This document shows positions 34,101 to 47,553 of a stretch of 64,000 nt of DNA, one piece after another; position 1 is the first letter of the stretch, and the number at the start of each line of letters is the position of its first letter. Source of the stretch: Dermatophagoides farinae (Eukaryota > Arthropoda > Arachnida > Sarcoptiformes > Pyroglyphidae); assembly GCF_024713945.1 (NCBI RefSeq), contig NC_134678.1, forward strand, positions 3,906,001 to 3,970,000, given 5' to 3'. The translations under genes and the position numbers were made by a program. The notes under the pieces were generated by a model. It had not been told where the DNA came from. It did no database searches and was given only the letters and a program-made list of their open reading frames with translations.

Positions 34101-36864
34101 AGATAAACAGAAAAAAAACAAACGTAACTTGATTTGTTTCCAAGTTTTGCCCAATCACATGCACACAAAACTTAAAACTACAATACAGTGACACCTTGGT
34201 TTACGAGGATTTATCGGAAATCATTAATCAACAAATAGCTATCTTTTATTAACAATGGTCATCCTGGAGACTCATATTTCCATGGTTTTGATTAATGATG
34301 ACTATTCTTAGATCTAATTGTCATAGTTAATTAAAAAATTGCCCCACCGGAAATGCCCTTAGCTTTACTCATAAATAATTAAACATTCGATTCGATTAAA
34401 GGTTAAAGTTCAAATATCAAGAAAGAAAGAGAGAGAGAGAGCTATGTTGAGTAATCGAACTCGTTTATGCATATGATGTCACGAATCTTAAGGTTATAAT
34501 CTTGACTTCTGGCTGCCATTATAATCCATTATAATTAAAAATAACTACATTATCAAATGAACCGAATCTGAATATGGATGTAATGATGTCAATAAATTAG
34601 ATCATTTATGATCAATAAGATGCCAAAATCATTCATTCGATTCAGCTTTAATCAGAATCTATTGGATATATAGTGTATATTTATAGCGGAACAAATCCTA
34701 ATTTTATACTGGTAAACCAAATAGACTTCATTTTTCTATTGTGAAGAATCATTAAGAAAAATCTGGTTTGATTTCTTTATTTAAAGAACACAAAAAACAG
34801 ACGCGCATAGTATAGAATTATGAATTCGCCCAGTCTCTCGGGTATTGTGTTAGCTCACAATATAGCTATGGATAGATGAAAACTCATTCATTCATTTGTT
34901 CAATTTTTTACTATACGCTTTCATTCATAAATTTTTTCCTATTGCTTCATTCATAAACTTCTTCTATATGCATACACGCAATGAAATTTTGTTCTTCATC
35001 AGTGGTTTTCATTATTTTCACTATCGTGGACCAAATTACGATGAACCATTTTTTAACGATCATGCGGTTGGAAACTACTGTTCTTTACTATTGTGAAAGC
35101 TACGACGTCTCTCTTCTTGTCCCGATCGTCGTAGTTTAAGGAAAATTGTGTCGGTCTTTCTATCAATGTCTCCCACACAATAATACACAAACAAATGAAT
35201 AGTTTTTATATCAACATCTATCTCCATGACAACAACCGCAATGCAATCCAATGGTTTTTTTAAAAACTTTTATTTCATTTGAATCATTCATTCATTCATT
35301 TATATTAGTTTATATTGCTTCAGCTTGATGAATTTGAGACCTCATTGTTTCTTTCATTCGTCGTTGAGTGGAGTTTCTCTAGTTTCTGGTCAAATGCAAT
35401 TAGAATCGATAATTCAAGCCCCATTCCACACGATTGGTTAAAATATATATAAATTTTATGAATGAAATTGTGAAACAAATTAAACGCATGCGTGTTAATC
35501 CCACGTAGTATAATAGTAGCAGTACACAGCAATGGGCGATATACTTTAGCTCATATATGTCATGTCAATAGTACCCGCCCACCTCTTCCGGCTAGCGGTC
35601 TAGAATTATTCGAAACATACCACACACAAGATGCTTGATATGTCTATTGTGTGATCTTGTTTTTTTTTCTTTTATATTTCTTGTCATTGTGATCAGGCCA
35701 TACTTGATGTGACTATAGTGATGATTGCTGGTGTTGACTGCATTCTTTTGCCTAATGTTGTTAATATCCGGATGCGCACCGGATGTTTATTGCAGTCATT
35801 CATCCATTTTTCAGTGAGATATATCTGAACAGGACGACTAGAGAATAATATGAGTGAAAGTTTATTATTGTCATCATGACTGGTTCAACATGATTAGTGT
35901 TTGTTTATTTTTGTCATTCAACCATTGAATCGACAGCTTATATAAACCAATATAATATATTATTCTGGGAGCAAAAGCTTCTGTTGTTCTTGCGATTGTT
36001 TCCACTTTATCATAATCATCAGCAATTATTTTGACATCTCAGTAAATTGTAAATTGTGATGGAAAACGAGAAAATACTGTAGCAACCACTAGCATCGACC
36101 GTTGCCGGTGTTTGTTCCGATCTCATTTCCGCGGATTCAGTCATACTGTATTACATACTGCCATCTGTCTCGTTATACGTGTATTGATTCATAAAAATTT
36201 ATTGATTTTCTTCTCAATGAATCCATGGATGTATGTAGTAGCGGCATAATTGAAAAACTTAAAACAACGATTTTATCCAATATAAGAATGCCGTTAGCAT
36301 TTAGGGTCCATGTAATCGTTGTTCAATGCTACTAGCATGATCAACAACAGTACCTGGGCTGTGTCTGTTTGTTGTTGGTTGTGTTGGCTATGTTTGCTCA
36401 TTCTATGTTTAGCTTTTGTATGTGAAGCTACCTTATATTGTGTTGAACGTTTGAATGTGGTTGCACAGTTCATCAAACACGATTCTTATCTGTTATATCG
36501 ACATGCCCAAAATCATTCCAAGCGAATTCAAGTTGTAGTGTGTTTTTATGTATCATATATTTGTTTTTTTTGTTTATATGTTTTTAAATCTGTCATTATG
36601 GCCATCAATATTTGCTGATTTGTTTGGCTGAGTTAGCCAGTTTTTTTCTTACTGTATTACACACCTAATTATATCGATCGATCATCGAATCTATTGTTTT
36701 GTTATGATTCACCAAAATCAGATTATTATGGCAAGCTAAGATTTTGTCTCATCTGTCTGTATTTCGCATTGTTTAACATCGTGATTATTATATTGTTTAA
36801 AAAGCCCCTATTGCATTCCATAAGCATCTATACGTGTGATTGTGTTGAAAGAATTTTTACAATC

Positions 36865-39800
36865 ATGTTGTTCTGTCTAGGTGCATCGGTTCCCAAAGAA
36901 GATGAATATCATTTTCTAAGCGAAGAAGACGATGAAGTTGATGATGAAGTGGTTGTTGTCGATAGTATTGGCCACCGCTTGATCGGTCATCATCATCATC
37001 ATCATCACTCGAAAGCCTGTGACATAGATTTGGAATGTGATGCGGCCAATGCTGGACAATTGATCGATTTAGCTGCCGTAGCCGCTGCCGCTGCAGCCGC
37101 TGTTTCTGATAGCAAAAGTCAAGAAGCAAATGATAATTGTATAAACGCAGGTCTACTAGCAGCAGCCGTTCAACAGCAGCACCAACAATGTTCTTGTTGT
37201 AAATCGTCGTCATCGGTCAATTGTTCTAGTCTTCGACATGTTCATCAACTAAATTATCGGCGAAAATTCCATAAATTGTCATGTTCGCCCCATCATTCAA
37301 CAACGTCAAAATTCGTCGACACTAATTCCTCGTTACCATCCTCATCGTCATCAACATCATCTTTGGCCAATCGTCAATCTGGAGGTAATACTTCGGCCAC
37401 TACAATTACTAGCACATCAGCGCCCTCATTACCTACCGGTAATACAAGTAGTGGTGGCAATAGTAGTAGTGCTGCTTCTGCATTTCTTTCCAAATTAGGT
37501 CCAATTCAGTTGGGCCGTAAACTTAGTCAGTTACGGAATTCAGCGTTGAATAACTCTTCGGCATCGCATTCGTCCGCCGTCACCAAGGGTACAGAGAATC
37601 TTCAACGTGAAGCACTACGCAAATCAAACGAACTGGGACAATATAATCTGGATAATTCACAACGTTATATACGACTACCGCCATCGCCACATTCGAAAAA
37701 ATTCTCCACAAGCATTAACGTCAGCCAGCGATCTACCAGTCCGATTGGAGAGAAATGTTCCCATAAATTGAAATGTAATAATAACAGCAACATTAATAAA
37801 AGTGGTTGCTTACCAGCAAAACAATCACCAGCATCAAACATTATTGATTCATTATTTATGTGCGATGTTCTAGCATCACCGATACAATCGATACCAACAC
37901 AGTTCAATAATCATCATTCAAACTCACCATCATTAGCATCACACACTGCATCCACACAACTAATTTCGAATCGATCTTGTATTTCGTCTCCATCATCATC
38001 ATCATTATCATCATCAACGATTTCATTGACGCCGGCACCAACACCTCCGCCCCCTTTGCCTCCACATAATCATCTGCTATCAAATTCTTCAGTTTCGACG
38101 TTAGTTCCACGTAGTGCCAACAACAATCCACCACCTCGTCCAAAAGCCGATAAGCCAAACAAACATCAGCATCAACCGTTGTCGAACATGTCTTCGACTT
38201 CAGCCACCACCAATATGAACCGGTCACTTTTAACTAATAACGTTGCCGTATTATCGTCTACAACAAGTTTGGTATCGTCGATACCATCGAATGTATCCGG
38301 TAATAATGTACATCATAGTCATGATACTACAAATGGCATTCAAATCGAATCATGTGTTCCTCGATCATGTACATGTTCTCCATCATCTTTAATTTCCTCA
38401 TCGACAACAACACAGCCATCATTAAATCAATGTGCTACTTGTTCTCCATCGACCGGAGGAAATCCCGTGAGCGCTTCCGGTTCCAGCAATGCCTCAAACA
38501 ATCAGCAAACTACAAGCAACAATCTTAATAGTCATCACCACCATCAACAACATCAACAGTTCATTAATAAACCACCACGTGGTTGGCTTCATCCTGATCA
38601 TAAGTTGACAGATACCGATGGTCCGGGTGTTACCTATACCGTCAGGGTAAGTTTTGTTTTTTTTTTTATCCACGTGTTCCAACACTGGCTATTACATCGA
38701 TTATTTAGACATTTTTTTTATTTCTATGTATTCGTTGAGCTTACATCAAGTTTCATCGACGGTCGAAAGTTGATCAAAATTGGCCTACGACCCTTAACTT
38801 ATGTTAGCAATTTGACGATAGTTATAGTTGAACGTTTCTTTGCTTTTTTGGTATATACACGATTATAATCGAGGCTTCAGCAACACGAATGAACAAACAA
38901 GCCTATCATTGAATTCGTTAAAATGATGAGTCCGTGGCCGGAAGAGATTAGACCGGTGTGTGTGAGAGAGAGAGAAACATTTTCGAATGTAGTGGTGGTG
39001 ATGGAAAACACAAGCAACTGTTGAATTGTAAATTGAATGATCACATTCGATGCATAGAGCGGCACTAATTCTACTGTGGTTGGTGGAGGTCACGCACACT
39101 GCCATCATTCAGCCAGCCAGCCAAACCAAACATTCGACTTACATTTCCCTCAAATAGCCGTCGTCGTTGAATAATAATAAGACAAAGCAAAGAAATGACG
39201 ACGAGGACTACGACGAAACAGTTTCCAACTTTTCCAGCCCCTCCAAACAAAAAAGGTTGGCTCGATTACAGCCTGTCCTGGTCCTATACGATGATGATGA
39301 TGATGATGACCTGGGGCTAAAAATACTATTCAGTGTGTCTGTGTTGTGAACCCAGAAAACATTGGCTATATCGATGATCTTCATGATGGTCTTCGTTTTT
39401 TAGCCTGTCGGTTGGTTGATAGTTTTGCTTGATCGGATGGTGATGGTGATGGTTGACTTGACATAAGTGTTCGCGTTTTTGTTTTTCTTCTGCAAAAACT
39501 TGGCTGGTATATAACTTGCAAATGCAACAAGAACACATACACAACATATGGCAGCAGATGTTTTGTTGGCTTCAATTTGCTGCTTTGTCCTTTTTTTGCT
39601 TGTTTTGTTCTTGTTCTCTTCATGCATTTATTGGGCAAACAAACAGCAATGTCGATGATAATGGGCGTCCAAGCAATCCCAAAATTTACTAACTTAATCT
39701 TTCCATCATGAGTGTATATGCATTGCAGAATTGTTCCTTTGCCTAAAAAGACAAGTCTTCCATATTTGCAATGAAATGTTCGAACCATATATGTCAGCTC

Positions 39801-42800
39801 TTTGTAAGTTGGCCGGATGTCTAATTCAATTCTACTTCAGTCTATTGGCTAATCTATATTTATATCTCCCTCGGTTACTGAGCAATGTGATCGGTCACCA
39901 CCACCTGGACCAGCTGTTGTTTGTCATGTCTAGAATGTCATAAGGGTCTTTTTGAAATGAGCACCAGAAAGCATAAACCAGTCGATTATTCTGAGTTTAT
40001 ATTTTATTCAACTCCATCTGTCCAATTGGGTTCGTTTTTCTTCGAATCGAAATGATCGTATTTGATTATACACACATGGTAAGATAGAGCTCAGAGTGAT
40101 TGGTTGTCTTGCGACTCATGAAGCATAGTTTTTAATGTTTGATAGAAGGCCAACCGGAAGTAAACTTTTTGTTTTTATTACAGCAACAACATGTAGGCAT
40201 TATATATATGCGATGATTATTGCGCTTGAACTGAACTTGCTTGTTTTTTTTAACAGTCTTTTCTTTCAATCAATCTTGTTCTCCCATATTTCGTTAATGC
40301 CCGTAATTCAATATATCCGACTAAATAACAGCTCATTTGTGTTTGTAAGTTTGTGTTAGTGTATGTGTAGGCGGCTCTCTATAGCAAAGTTGTAAAAATG
40401 AAAATTTGGGTTGCTATTTTTACAACCTTCGAGCCAACAAAGCAGTCATCATCCAGAAAAATCTTTACATCAAACATTCTTCTCTCTCACGCTCTTACAA
40501 TTGATCTTTCAGAGTCATGTGTACCATGTATTTCCGTTATTTACAAATCTTTGGTTTCTTTTTTTTGGCTGGCGATTCTGAACCGAGACACAACCTTGTG
40601 GTCATTTGAAAAGATCGAAAATTGTTTTAATGTTTGCTGGTAGTTGTTTTGTACATCTATTGAATGATAATGACTTGGGTCTGTGAATGAATATGAACGA
40701 TTGTGGAGATATGGTGTGTATTTCACATCATCATCATCATCATTCATTGTTACCGCTAAGTTGTATGGCTATATTCGACTACTATATATATACATAAAGC
40801 ATACTATTTTCGTGCTGTTGTCCATGCCTCACCCAAGGCATAAGACGGTGGTATCATCTTGAAGGCAATCAACAGCAACAGTTGATCTATTTGGCGGGTT
40901 TTCTTGATTTGCGCGCGCGATTCTTACATTAGTTTATTGATTGTTTGAATTGTGTGCATTAATCCTCCAGTCCTACACGTATGCAGTTTACCCATAGACA
41001 TTTTCGTTGTTAAAATTTGGACCTTGCCCTCTTAATTCTATGATGATCATAATCATTCTTATGGTTACCATTATTCATTCGAGTGTGCAATAGACCCATC
41101 TTGTTAATGATGATCTTAATAATGGATTATTAAGGAAGCGATAAATTCTATACACACCAATTGTCTGAGTCTCATCTGGCTCTTTATTTCGGTCACATGA
41201 AGACCATTCAATTATTCATTAGTTAAGTAAGTACGCACAAACTAGATGTCAAGGTGAAGATTCATTCATTTTTTTAGACATTCATTGTCGCGTAATCATC
41301 GTCTCGTCTCAGTTGGGTAGAAATTTTTTTTTTGATGAGAAAGGAAGTTGTTTTTCTCTTTCAAGTCATTCGCGTTAATCGACAAATAAACACACACACA
41401 TACACAATGAGCTTCTTTTTTTCTTTTATTTGGTGTGAACGGAAATGGCTTATTACAAGCGACCAAAGTGTCCGTGTATGTGTGTGCATAGGACCTTCAT
41501 TCTCCATGCTGAAATCAAACAATTACTAAAAGGCTATATTTGAATAAACGTAGTTATAAGTGTAGTTAGTATGCTTGATCTTTTGACCATTTCGGGACTG
41601 TTTCTTTTCAAAATGAATTTTCATTATTGTCTGAATGAATTATGATCACAATTGTCGTTTGACTAGCGCTCAATGGATGTTTGTGTTAAAGATGTTTCGG
41701 ACATCATAGATGAACTATTTATAAAAGAAAAAAATTGGAGCACTAAGGTGCATCCACATGGTAAATAATCGTGTGCTATGCACACGAATGTATGTTACAT
41801 TACATTACATTGTCCGATCGTAATTTTTTTTTTACTAGGATTCCCCTCTCAGATGTGGTCCATATTATTATACTTGGCTCATTTTCTGTGGGCTGTAAAT
41901 GTTTTTGTCCTGTTTGTTTGTCTAGCATATTTTTACCATTGATAACAAAAAACAGCAAAAGAGAGGGAAATTGTCCCCGAATGGTGTCTGTCTGTGTGTG
42001 TGTGTGTGCAAGATAAAAATCACTCAAAACTTAACTTGGTGTAGGTGTTTGGGCTGTTCGTTATGCTCGACATATGGCATACGTGTGCTCCATACCAACG
42101 AACACATTTGACTGAAGAATTTTCAAATTTTTAAACACTAGATTGTAAACTAAATTATACACCTATCTTTTTTCAAATAAATAAGAATGGGACCATCTCT
42201 CTTTTGTTACTTTTGTTCTTTTGTCTCTTTTGTTACTCTGAATTCATTCTGATATTCGTCTTGGCCGCTGATTCATAATGATTGTAATCCATTCGTTCGA
42301 CGACCTCAAAATAATGAAATCGATAATTATTCCTACACGTGTACGCGACACTTGTTGCTGCATGAATTGACTATATATCAGATATAAAATGCTTGTTTGT
42401 GATTGTTGAAGAGTTAAAGGATTCATTTGTTAATCCAATAGACCAGATTGTGGCTGAGATGAACTTTATTTATATTAAATATTCACTGTCAAAAATAATT
42501 AATCTATCATTCGGGCTTTTATTGCGAATTTTTGAATCAATATACTAAAGCTAAAACCTTTAGTGGTTAAATTGAATAACAAATTAATACAAAATGCGCG
42601 AATGAACAATGTATTTAAATTTAGATTTAAATCATCTGATGGCTTCGATATACACTGTTCTCTTATCGGTATCCCTAGCAATTTTCTTCAACAAGCGAGT
42701 GAGACAAATAAATAGCTATATAGTATAGTATTTATTTGTAAAACATGACTTGAATCCTTGATAAACCATTTTTTGTAGGGCGTCTTGTAAATACATATTT

Positions 42801-45424
42801 TTTCTTTTTCTTGCTCTCTCTTATAAGATGGCCTATAGATTTATCAATAAAAAATAAATTGAGCATGACCTGACCAGACTGCTCGGTTCTAGTTCCTATT
42901 TTGGTTTATAGAAATTGGTTTTTTGTTTGCATAAATTTGTGGCTGTCAATGTGGTTTGACGGATCACTGGTTTGACGGTTAAAATGTTTGTATATCTAGA
43001 GAGGCTAGAAATTTATCTTGATATCAATGAATTATGATGTTTCCAAGCTGTCTAAAATTTAGACTCTAAATGAATAGCTTCATGACAAAAAAAAATATTC
43101 CTTTTGTTGATTTGTTTGATCTAGTGTGTATTATCCAATTTTTATCTGAAGATGACACACATGTTGTATGAGACCTTTTTTTAGAGCGATCATTAAACGA
43201 TTGTCGTGGATATGCAGCTACATAACGTAATTCGATATGCTCGGATTTGAATTAGTTGTTGTGATGAAATTTTCACCATTACCAGAAAGCATCATTCAAA
43301 AACATCCGATTTTACGAGCTATTCTTACTAAAATACTACTGATTATGATTTTCTAAGTATTGATCAAGTATATTAGATAAAATTTCTCGATGAACAATGA
43401 TTAGTGATGCTATAGTTCCTCGGATACACATTTGATTGATTGCCAATCATTTGGTTTGATTATAGCAATTATTACTGACATAATGCTCGGCAGTCTTATC
43501 ATCTCTGATTAATCCAACGGATAATTTGTTTGATTTCTTTTCACCCATCGTTATTATTCACACAATCACACCGGAACTAAGATTATAATCGTTTTTTATC
43601 ATAATATTAGAGCTGTTTGAATGTTTTTGATCCGCATTTTTTTATTTTATCGATTTTTTTTATACAGTACATTGGATGTTTAGGCGTCAATACATCAATG
43701 AAAAGTTTGGATTTTCAAACACGTTCACTGATTGCCAAAGAATCCATAAATCGTGTTTGCGAATCAGCCGGGTTGAAAACGGTGGACAAAAAACGTCGCA
43801 TTGATAAAAGGATTGTAGGAATGTTGGCCGACGCTCCAAATATGGGTAAGCTGTTGTTCATTGATTGATAAATTGTTACCAATTCTATTTTGCATTCGAC
43901 CTTCAAATAGAACATGCTGGTGTCGATGCCAATCTATCTATTACGATTTCATATCTCACATTAACGTTAGCCGAAACAGGTGAACCTTTGGCCAAACATG
44001 AGATGCCAAACATTTCTTTTGCATCGGGTGGCGATACGGTAAGACGGTTAAATTGATTTTGTTCTCGTGACTACAATCGTATCAAATTTTTTTTATTGTC
44101 ACATTTCCCCATTCTTTTGGTGCATTTGTCATTATCATTGATTATGTTGAACATAACAGGATACACTTGATTTTGCCGCATATGTTGCCAAAGATACACG
44201 ATTTGAACGGGCCTGTTTCGTACTTGAATGTGAGGATGGTCGAGCTCAAGAAGTTATCACAACTATTGGTCAAGCATTCGAATTGAGATTCAATGAATTT
44301 CTCAAAAGGAATCCATTGTCTACCGAAAGGTTAGTTTTGCATGGCTTGTTATTCGTGTTTTACCCAAAAGTTTAACCATATACGTTCATAGGCTAGAACA
44401 TGGCCATCTCGGGACGAACAATAATAATAATGGACATAATCATAAAACAGCCATGGCCAACAACAACGACAATTGTCAAATAACTCCTGCACAAAGAATC
44501 GAAGATCGTGAATATTATAACGACCTGCCGGGAAAAATTCCTCCTGATATAATGGCAATAAACAACGGTAGTTCTGACCGCATGAATAAAATGATCCCCC
44601 CGTTGGCTGCACCTAGGAGCAAAAAATCAGCTATAACCACAACGACTACACCCAATAATCCGCAAGAGGAACAGATCAATCTTATCGATTTGAATGATGA
44701 TTTAAAACCACCTTTGACAACTACTTCATCAGCTTATAATAGCAACCTATTCTCTAAACAGATTCGGCCCACCGATTCTCAATATGTCAATTGTGGAGCA
44801 TCCGATACAACAACCACTTCCACTGCTAATAAAGATCCATTCGATATGCGTAAGTGTTTCGTGATAATCATGTATAATTTGACAATAACCTGGACATTTA
44901 AACAGAACCTTTCAACAATGCTCTTGCCGTTCATGTATCAGCTACGAGCATGTCTCAATCATCCAACCAAACAGGCAATTCATCAATGAGCCTGCCATCA
45001 ACATCAGGGTTGCAAAAACTGGATTATGTTTCCAATTGTGATTTAGACAAGGAGGAATGGTTTCATGGATCAATATCTCGTAAAGATAGCGAAGCCTTGG
45101 TCATAAGAGATGGTGATTTTTTGGTTCGTGAATCGCAAGCCTCGCCTGGTCAATATGTCCTAACCGGAATGCAAGGTGGTCACCGTAAACACTTATTATT
45201 GGTCGACCCTGAAGGGGTGGTAAGTGTGTCATATTTTCTTACATTTTGCACATCATATTACAACTCAATTTGTTTATTCAATTATTCAGGTACGAACGAA
45301 AGATAAGACATTCGAAAGCGTTAGCCATTTGATCAATTATCATCGAAATAATGGCCTGCCTATCATTTCTTCCGAAAGCGCTTTGGTTCTCAAGAATCCT
45401 ATTATCACATCAAAAAAACATTGA
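36865..45424 (+). CDS. Shc: Shc adaptor protein (PTB, CH1, SH2) with long N-terminal extension
   Basis: Cytoplasmic adaptor that binds phosphotyrosine on activated receptors and recruits Grb2 to Ras/MAPK. Exons: 36865-38646, 43668-43845, 43911-44038, 44160-44329, 44392-44849, 44906-45219, 45290-45424; 3165 nt, 1054 residues, all phases agree. Exon 1 (about 594 residues) is low complexity (poly-Ala, Ser, His, [10 protein letters not shown]) and ends [13 protein letters not shown]...TYTVR, the start of the PTB. PTB continues with [45 protein letters not shown] and [11 protein letters not shown]1 has both Grb2 sites: YYNDLPGK (44514 region) and QYVNCG (44778 region), then DPFDM joined to PFNNAL. 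SH2: [50 protein letters not shown]; the FLVRES arginine is present. Start uncertain: ATG 36865, or an upstream exon joined at an acceptor-like ctag ending at 36880. Confidence 0.93.
38647..43667 (+). other. Long first intron of Shc
   Basis: 5.0 kb between GTAAGT at 38647 and the acceptor tatacag ending at 43667. AT-rich, with a (GAT) run at 39289-39310, (CAT) at 40727-40743 and (TG)n at 41990-42008. Open frames inside have no domain. No nested gene is supported. Confidence 0.7.
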
Positions 45425-46146
45425 TTGATTCAAAGTTCTGTTACTACATTAGTTGTGTTAATAGTTTTCACCAATTATGATGAAAAATGATGATTATTAT
45501 TAAGATTTTAAAATTGTTGTAAATTCGCCCGAGTCATGTTTATTCATCTCATCATCCAAATTTGACCTGTTGATTTCGTTTCATATTTATTCGCATTGAA
45601 TTGTCAATTTTGTTAATTTTTCGTCCTCCATTTCTTATACTTTCAAGTGCCTTTATCCATGAATGGAATTTCATTTACTTAATGATTGTATTACTCATTA
45701 GCCATTAATATAAACAGGTCACAACAATTATTATTCATTATTCTATTTTACATTTTTGAATTAACACCAATTCACATTCAAAAGTAAATGACTCATATTA
45801 ACAATGTTCACTTGATTTTATTTCATATATCATTGGTTTACACAAGAATATTTGACATTTGTATTTTTTATCATTTGTAAAAACATTTATATTTCCGTAA
45901 ATTGATGTGTATGTGTGTTCAACATGACTCAAAAAGTAAATTATTTTATTATGTAAAATACGATAATAACGACATTGCTTGATGGATGAGCAGTAGTTGT
46001 GATCATAAACAGAATAAGCTTGAATGTGAAAACTGGCTGTTTACGAACGATGTGATAGCAAAGTTTGAGTGATTAATATCATTTGACCATAAAACAAGAT
46101 AGACTGTGAATTGAAAAAGAAATTAGTCAAATTCATTTGTTTTTTC
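45425..46146. other. Intergenic region between convergent Shc and receptor-like gene
   Basis: About 0.7 kb between two genes whose 3' ends face each other; it should contain both 3' UTRs. AT-rich, no other feature seen. Confidence 0.6.
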
Positions 46147-47553
46147 TTAAATCACTTCTACCTTGAAAAATGCATCATGTGTATATGTCATCAAATACCT
46201 ATCGAAAGTGATACCCATTTTTCGATCACTGCCAAGTATGGTTGAACCATAAGTTAAAGTTTTAATATGTAGCGAATGATTACGACTAAGTCGTACATTT
46301 TGATCATGTAAATGTAAGAATCGTAGATGAGGCCGATGTAACATGGCTGAATAATGGCTATACAGTAATTGTGAGGCAAACATTACGATAATGGTAACCG
46401 CATAGAATATATACATCATTATCTTGAGGGGATCATTACTTTTTGTTGCCAATAATTCGACAAAAAGAATCGATGATATAGGCAAAACCATTATACAATA
46501 AGCAGAAAAGGCACGTCCCATAACATGATTGTATCTAGCCACTTGTGCAGAACAAGCTTGATGCATCTTAATAAATTGGTACAATGTTCTACTCGGTTCT
46601 TCTTTATGAGACAAGAATAATCCACAACTTATCTTCCGACCATGACGTTGCAGCATATGATTTGTATCGCTCAATAAAGAAAAAATCATATGACTAAAAA
46701 GGAAGATACTAATTACTACGTTGCAAAAATGAAACACTAAAAAATGAAAGCGGATCATGCAGAATAGTGATCCGAACAGAACAAACAATATTGCCAAAAA
46801 TAATTTAAATATGGATTTTTCATCTAAATATTCGATTTGATTCAGCCACAAATGAAAGGAAATAGTTAGAAGGGAGAAATCTGTAGAGAATCGAAAGTAA
46901 TTTGTATGATAAATTATAGCCATTGTAGATATTTTACCTGTAATTATGATAAAAAATTCAATGATAATGTCCAAAAATAACTTAATTGAACCACGTGATT
47001 TATTATTGACAATGAATAATTTTAAATGGTGATTCCAGCTACTATTCCCTAGATTCCTAGTCTCATACGGCCTCCATTGTTTTTGCCGAAAGAGTTTTCC
47101 ATAATATGTCTGATTCAACAGTTGAAAATGATAAAGAGTACCTCGCGAATTTATCAAGTAAAAGAGAAAATCAGAATAAATAGCAACCGCATACAAGCCC
47201 ATGTAGATAAGATTGACGAATTTAAAATTATTATTCATAAACATGAGGTACGTAATGTCCAACATGAAGATTTGGGTGACCGAATCGAAATCCATTACAT
47301 AAAAAACGGCATGAAGCAGGAAACAATAGGTATGTATAGCCAATTTCAATCGAAAATGGTTTGTCCATTTACAATACATTTCGTGTTGTCGCTTGAATTG
47401 CCATAGATTTTTAATGAATTCTTCGATTAACTCTTGTGAATTCACCAAAGGATTTAGTTTTCTTATTGCAATATTAAAAAATTTTTTCACTCTATCCATA
47501 TGACAAGGTTTCTGATCATGATTTGCCATTTCGGTCGTTGCTGAAGAAGCCAT
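46147..47553 (-). CDS. Multi-pass membrane protein, gustatory-receptor-like
   Basis: 468 residues from the ATG at 47553 (MASSATTEM...), single exon. After a soluble N-terminus of about 75 residues there are about seven to eight hydrophobic spans, e.g. LAIHTYCFLLHAVFYVM, FVNLIYMGLYAVAIYSDFLF, LFLDIIIEFFIIITG, LFLAILFVLFGSLFCMI, FHFCNVVISIFLFSHMIF, AYCIMVLPISSILFVELL and IMMYIFYAVTIIVMFASQLLY. The loop before the last pair is long and charged (SHKEEPSRTLYQFIKMHQAC), and the C-terminus is cytosol-like (KMGITFDRYLMTYTHDAFF). Length, number of spans and a soluble N-terminus resemble arthropod gustatory/odorant receptors, in which the last spans are best conserved; the TYhhhhhQF signature of insect GRs is not seen. 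Mite genomes are known to carry divergent chemoreceptor-like families. A transporter or other orphan family remains possible. Shc lies tail-to-tail with it. Confidence 0.6.
   Translation of the reverse strand: MASSATTEMANHDQKPCHMDRVKKFFNIAIRKLNPLVNSQELIEEFIKNLWQFKRQHEMYCKWTNHFRLKLAIHTYCFLLHAVFYVMDFDSVTQIFMLDITYLMFMNNNFKFVNLIYMGLYAVAIYSDFLFYLINSRGTLYHFQLLNQTYYGKLFRQKQWRPYETRNLGNSSWNHHLKLFIVNNKSRGSIKLFLDIIIEFFIIITGKISTMAIIYHTNYFRFSTDFSLLTISFHLWLNQIEYLDEKSIFKLFLAILFVLFGSLFCMIRFHFLVFHFCNVVISIFLFSHMIFSLLSDTNHMLQRHGRKISCGLFLSHKEEPSRTLYQFIKMHQACSAQVARYNHVMGRAFSAYCIMVLPISSILFVELLATKSNDPLKIMMYIFYAVTIIVMFASQLLYSHYSAMLHRPHLRFLHLHDQNVRLSRNHSLHIKTLTYGSTILGSDRKMGITFDRYLMTYTHDAFFKVEVI

Larger units (their letters stand above)
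27354..36864. other. Long region without recognisable genes upstream of Shc
   Basis: About 9.5 kb of AT-rich DNA. It begins with the bHLH 3' UTR (AATAAA at 27519). It contains triplet runs such as (ATG)10 at 28134-28163 and a (CA)n at about 33089. Many open frames of 60-110 codons have Phe/Leu/Ile/Lys-rich composition and no domains. The 5' non-coding exons and promoter of Shc are expected in its right part. No RNA gene was recognised. Confidence 0.45.

Noticed and set aside
36319-36618. 99-codon plus-strand open frame before Shc
   Set aside because: Cys/Leu/Phe-rich from TTG/TGT-rich DNA; no domain or recognisable signal; could at most be part of the Shc 5' region.
39381-39788. 135-codon minus-strand open frame in the Shc intron
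   Set aside because: Starts with a non-ATG codon, shows no domain, is rich in Lys/Thr/Ser from simple sequence, and lacks matching splice partners or a poly(A) signal.
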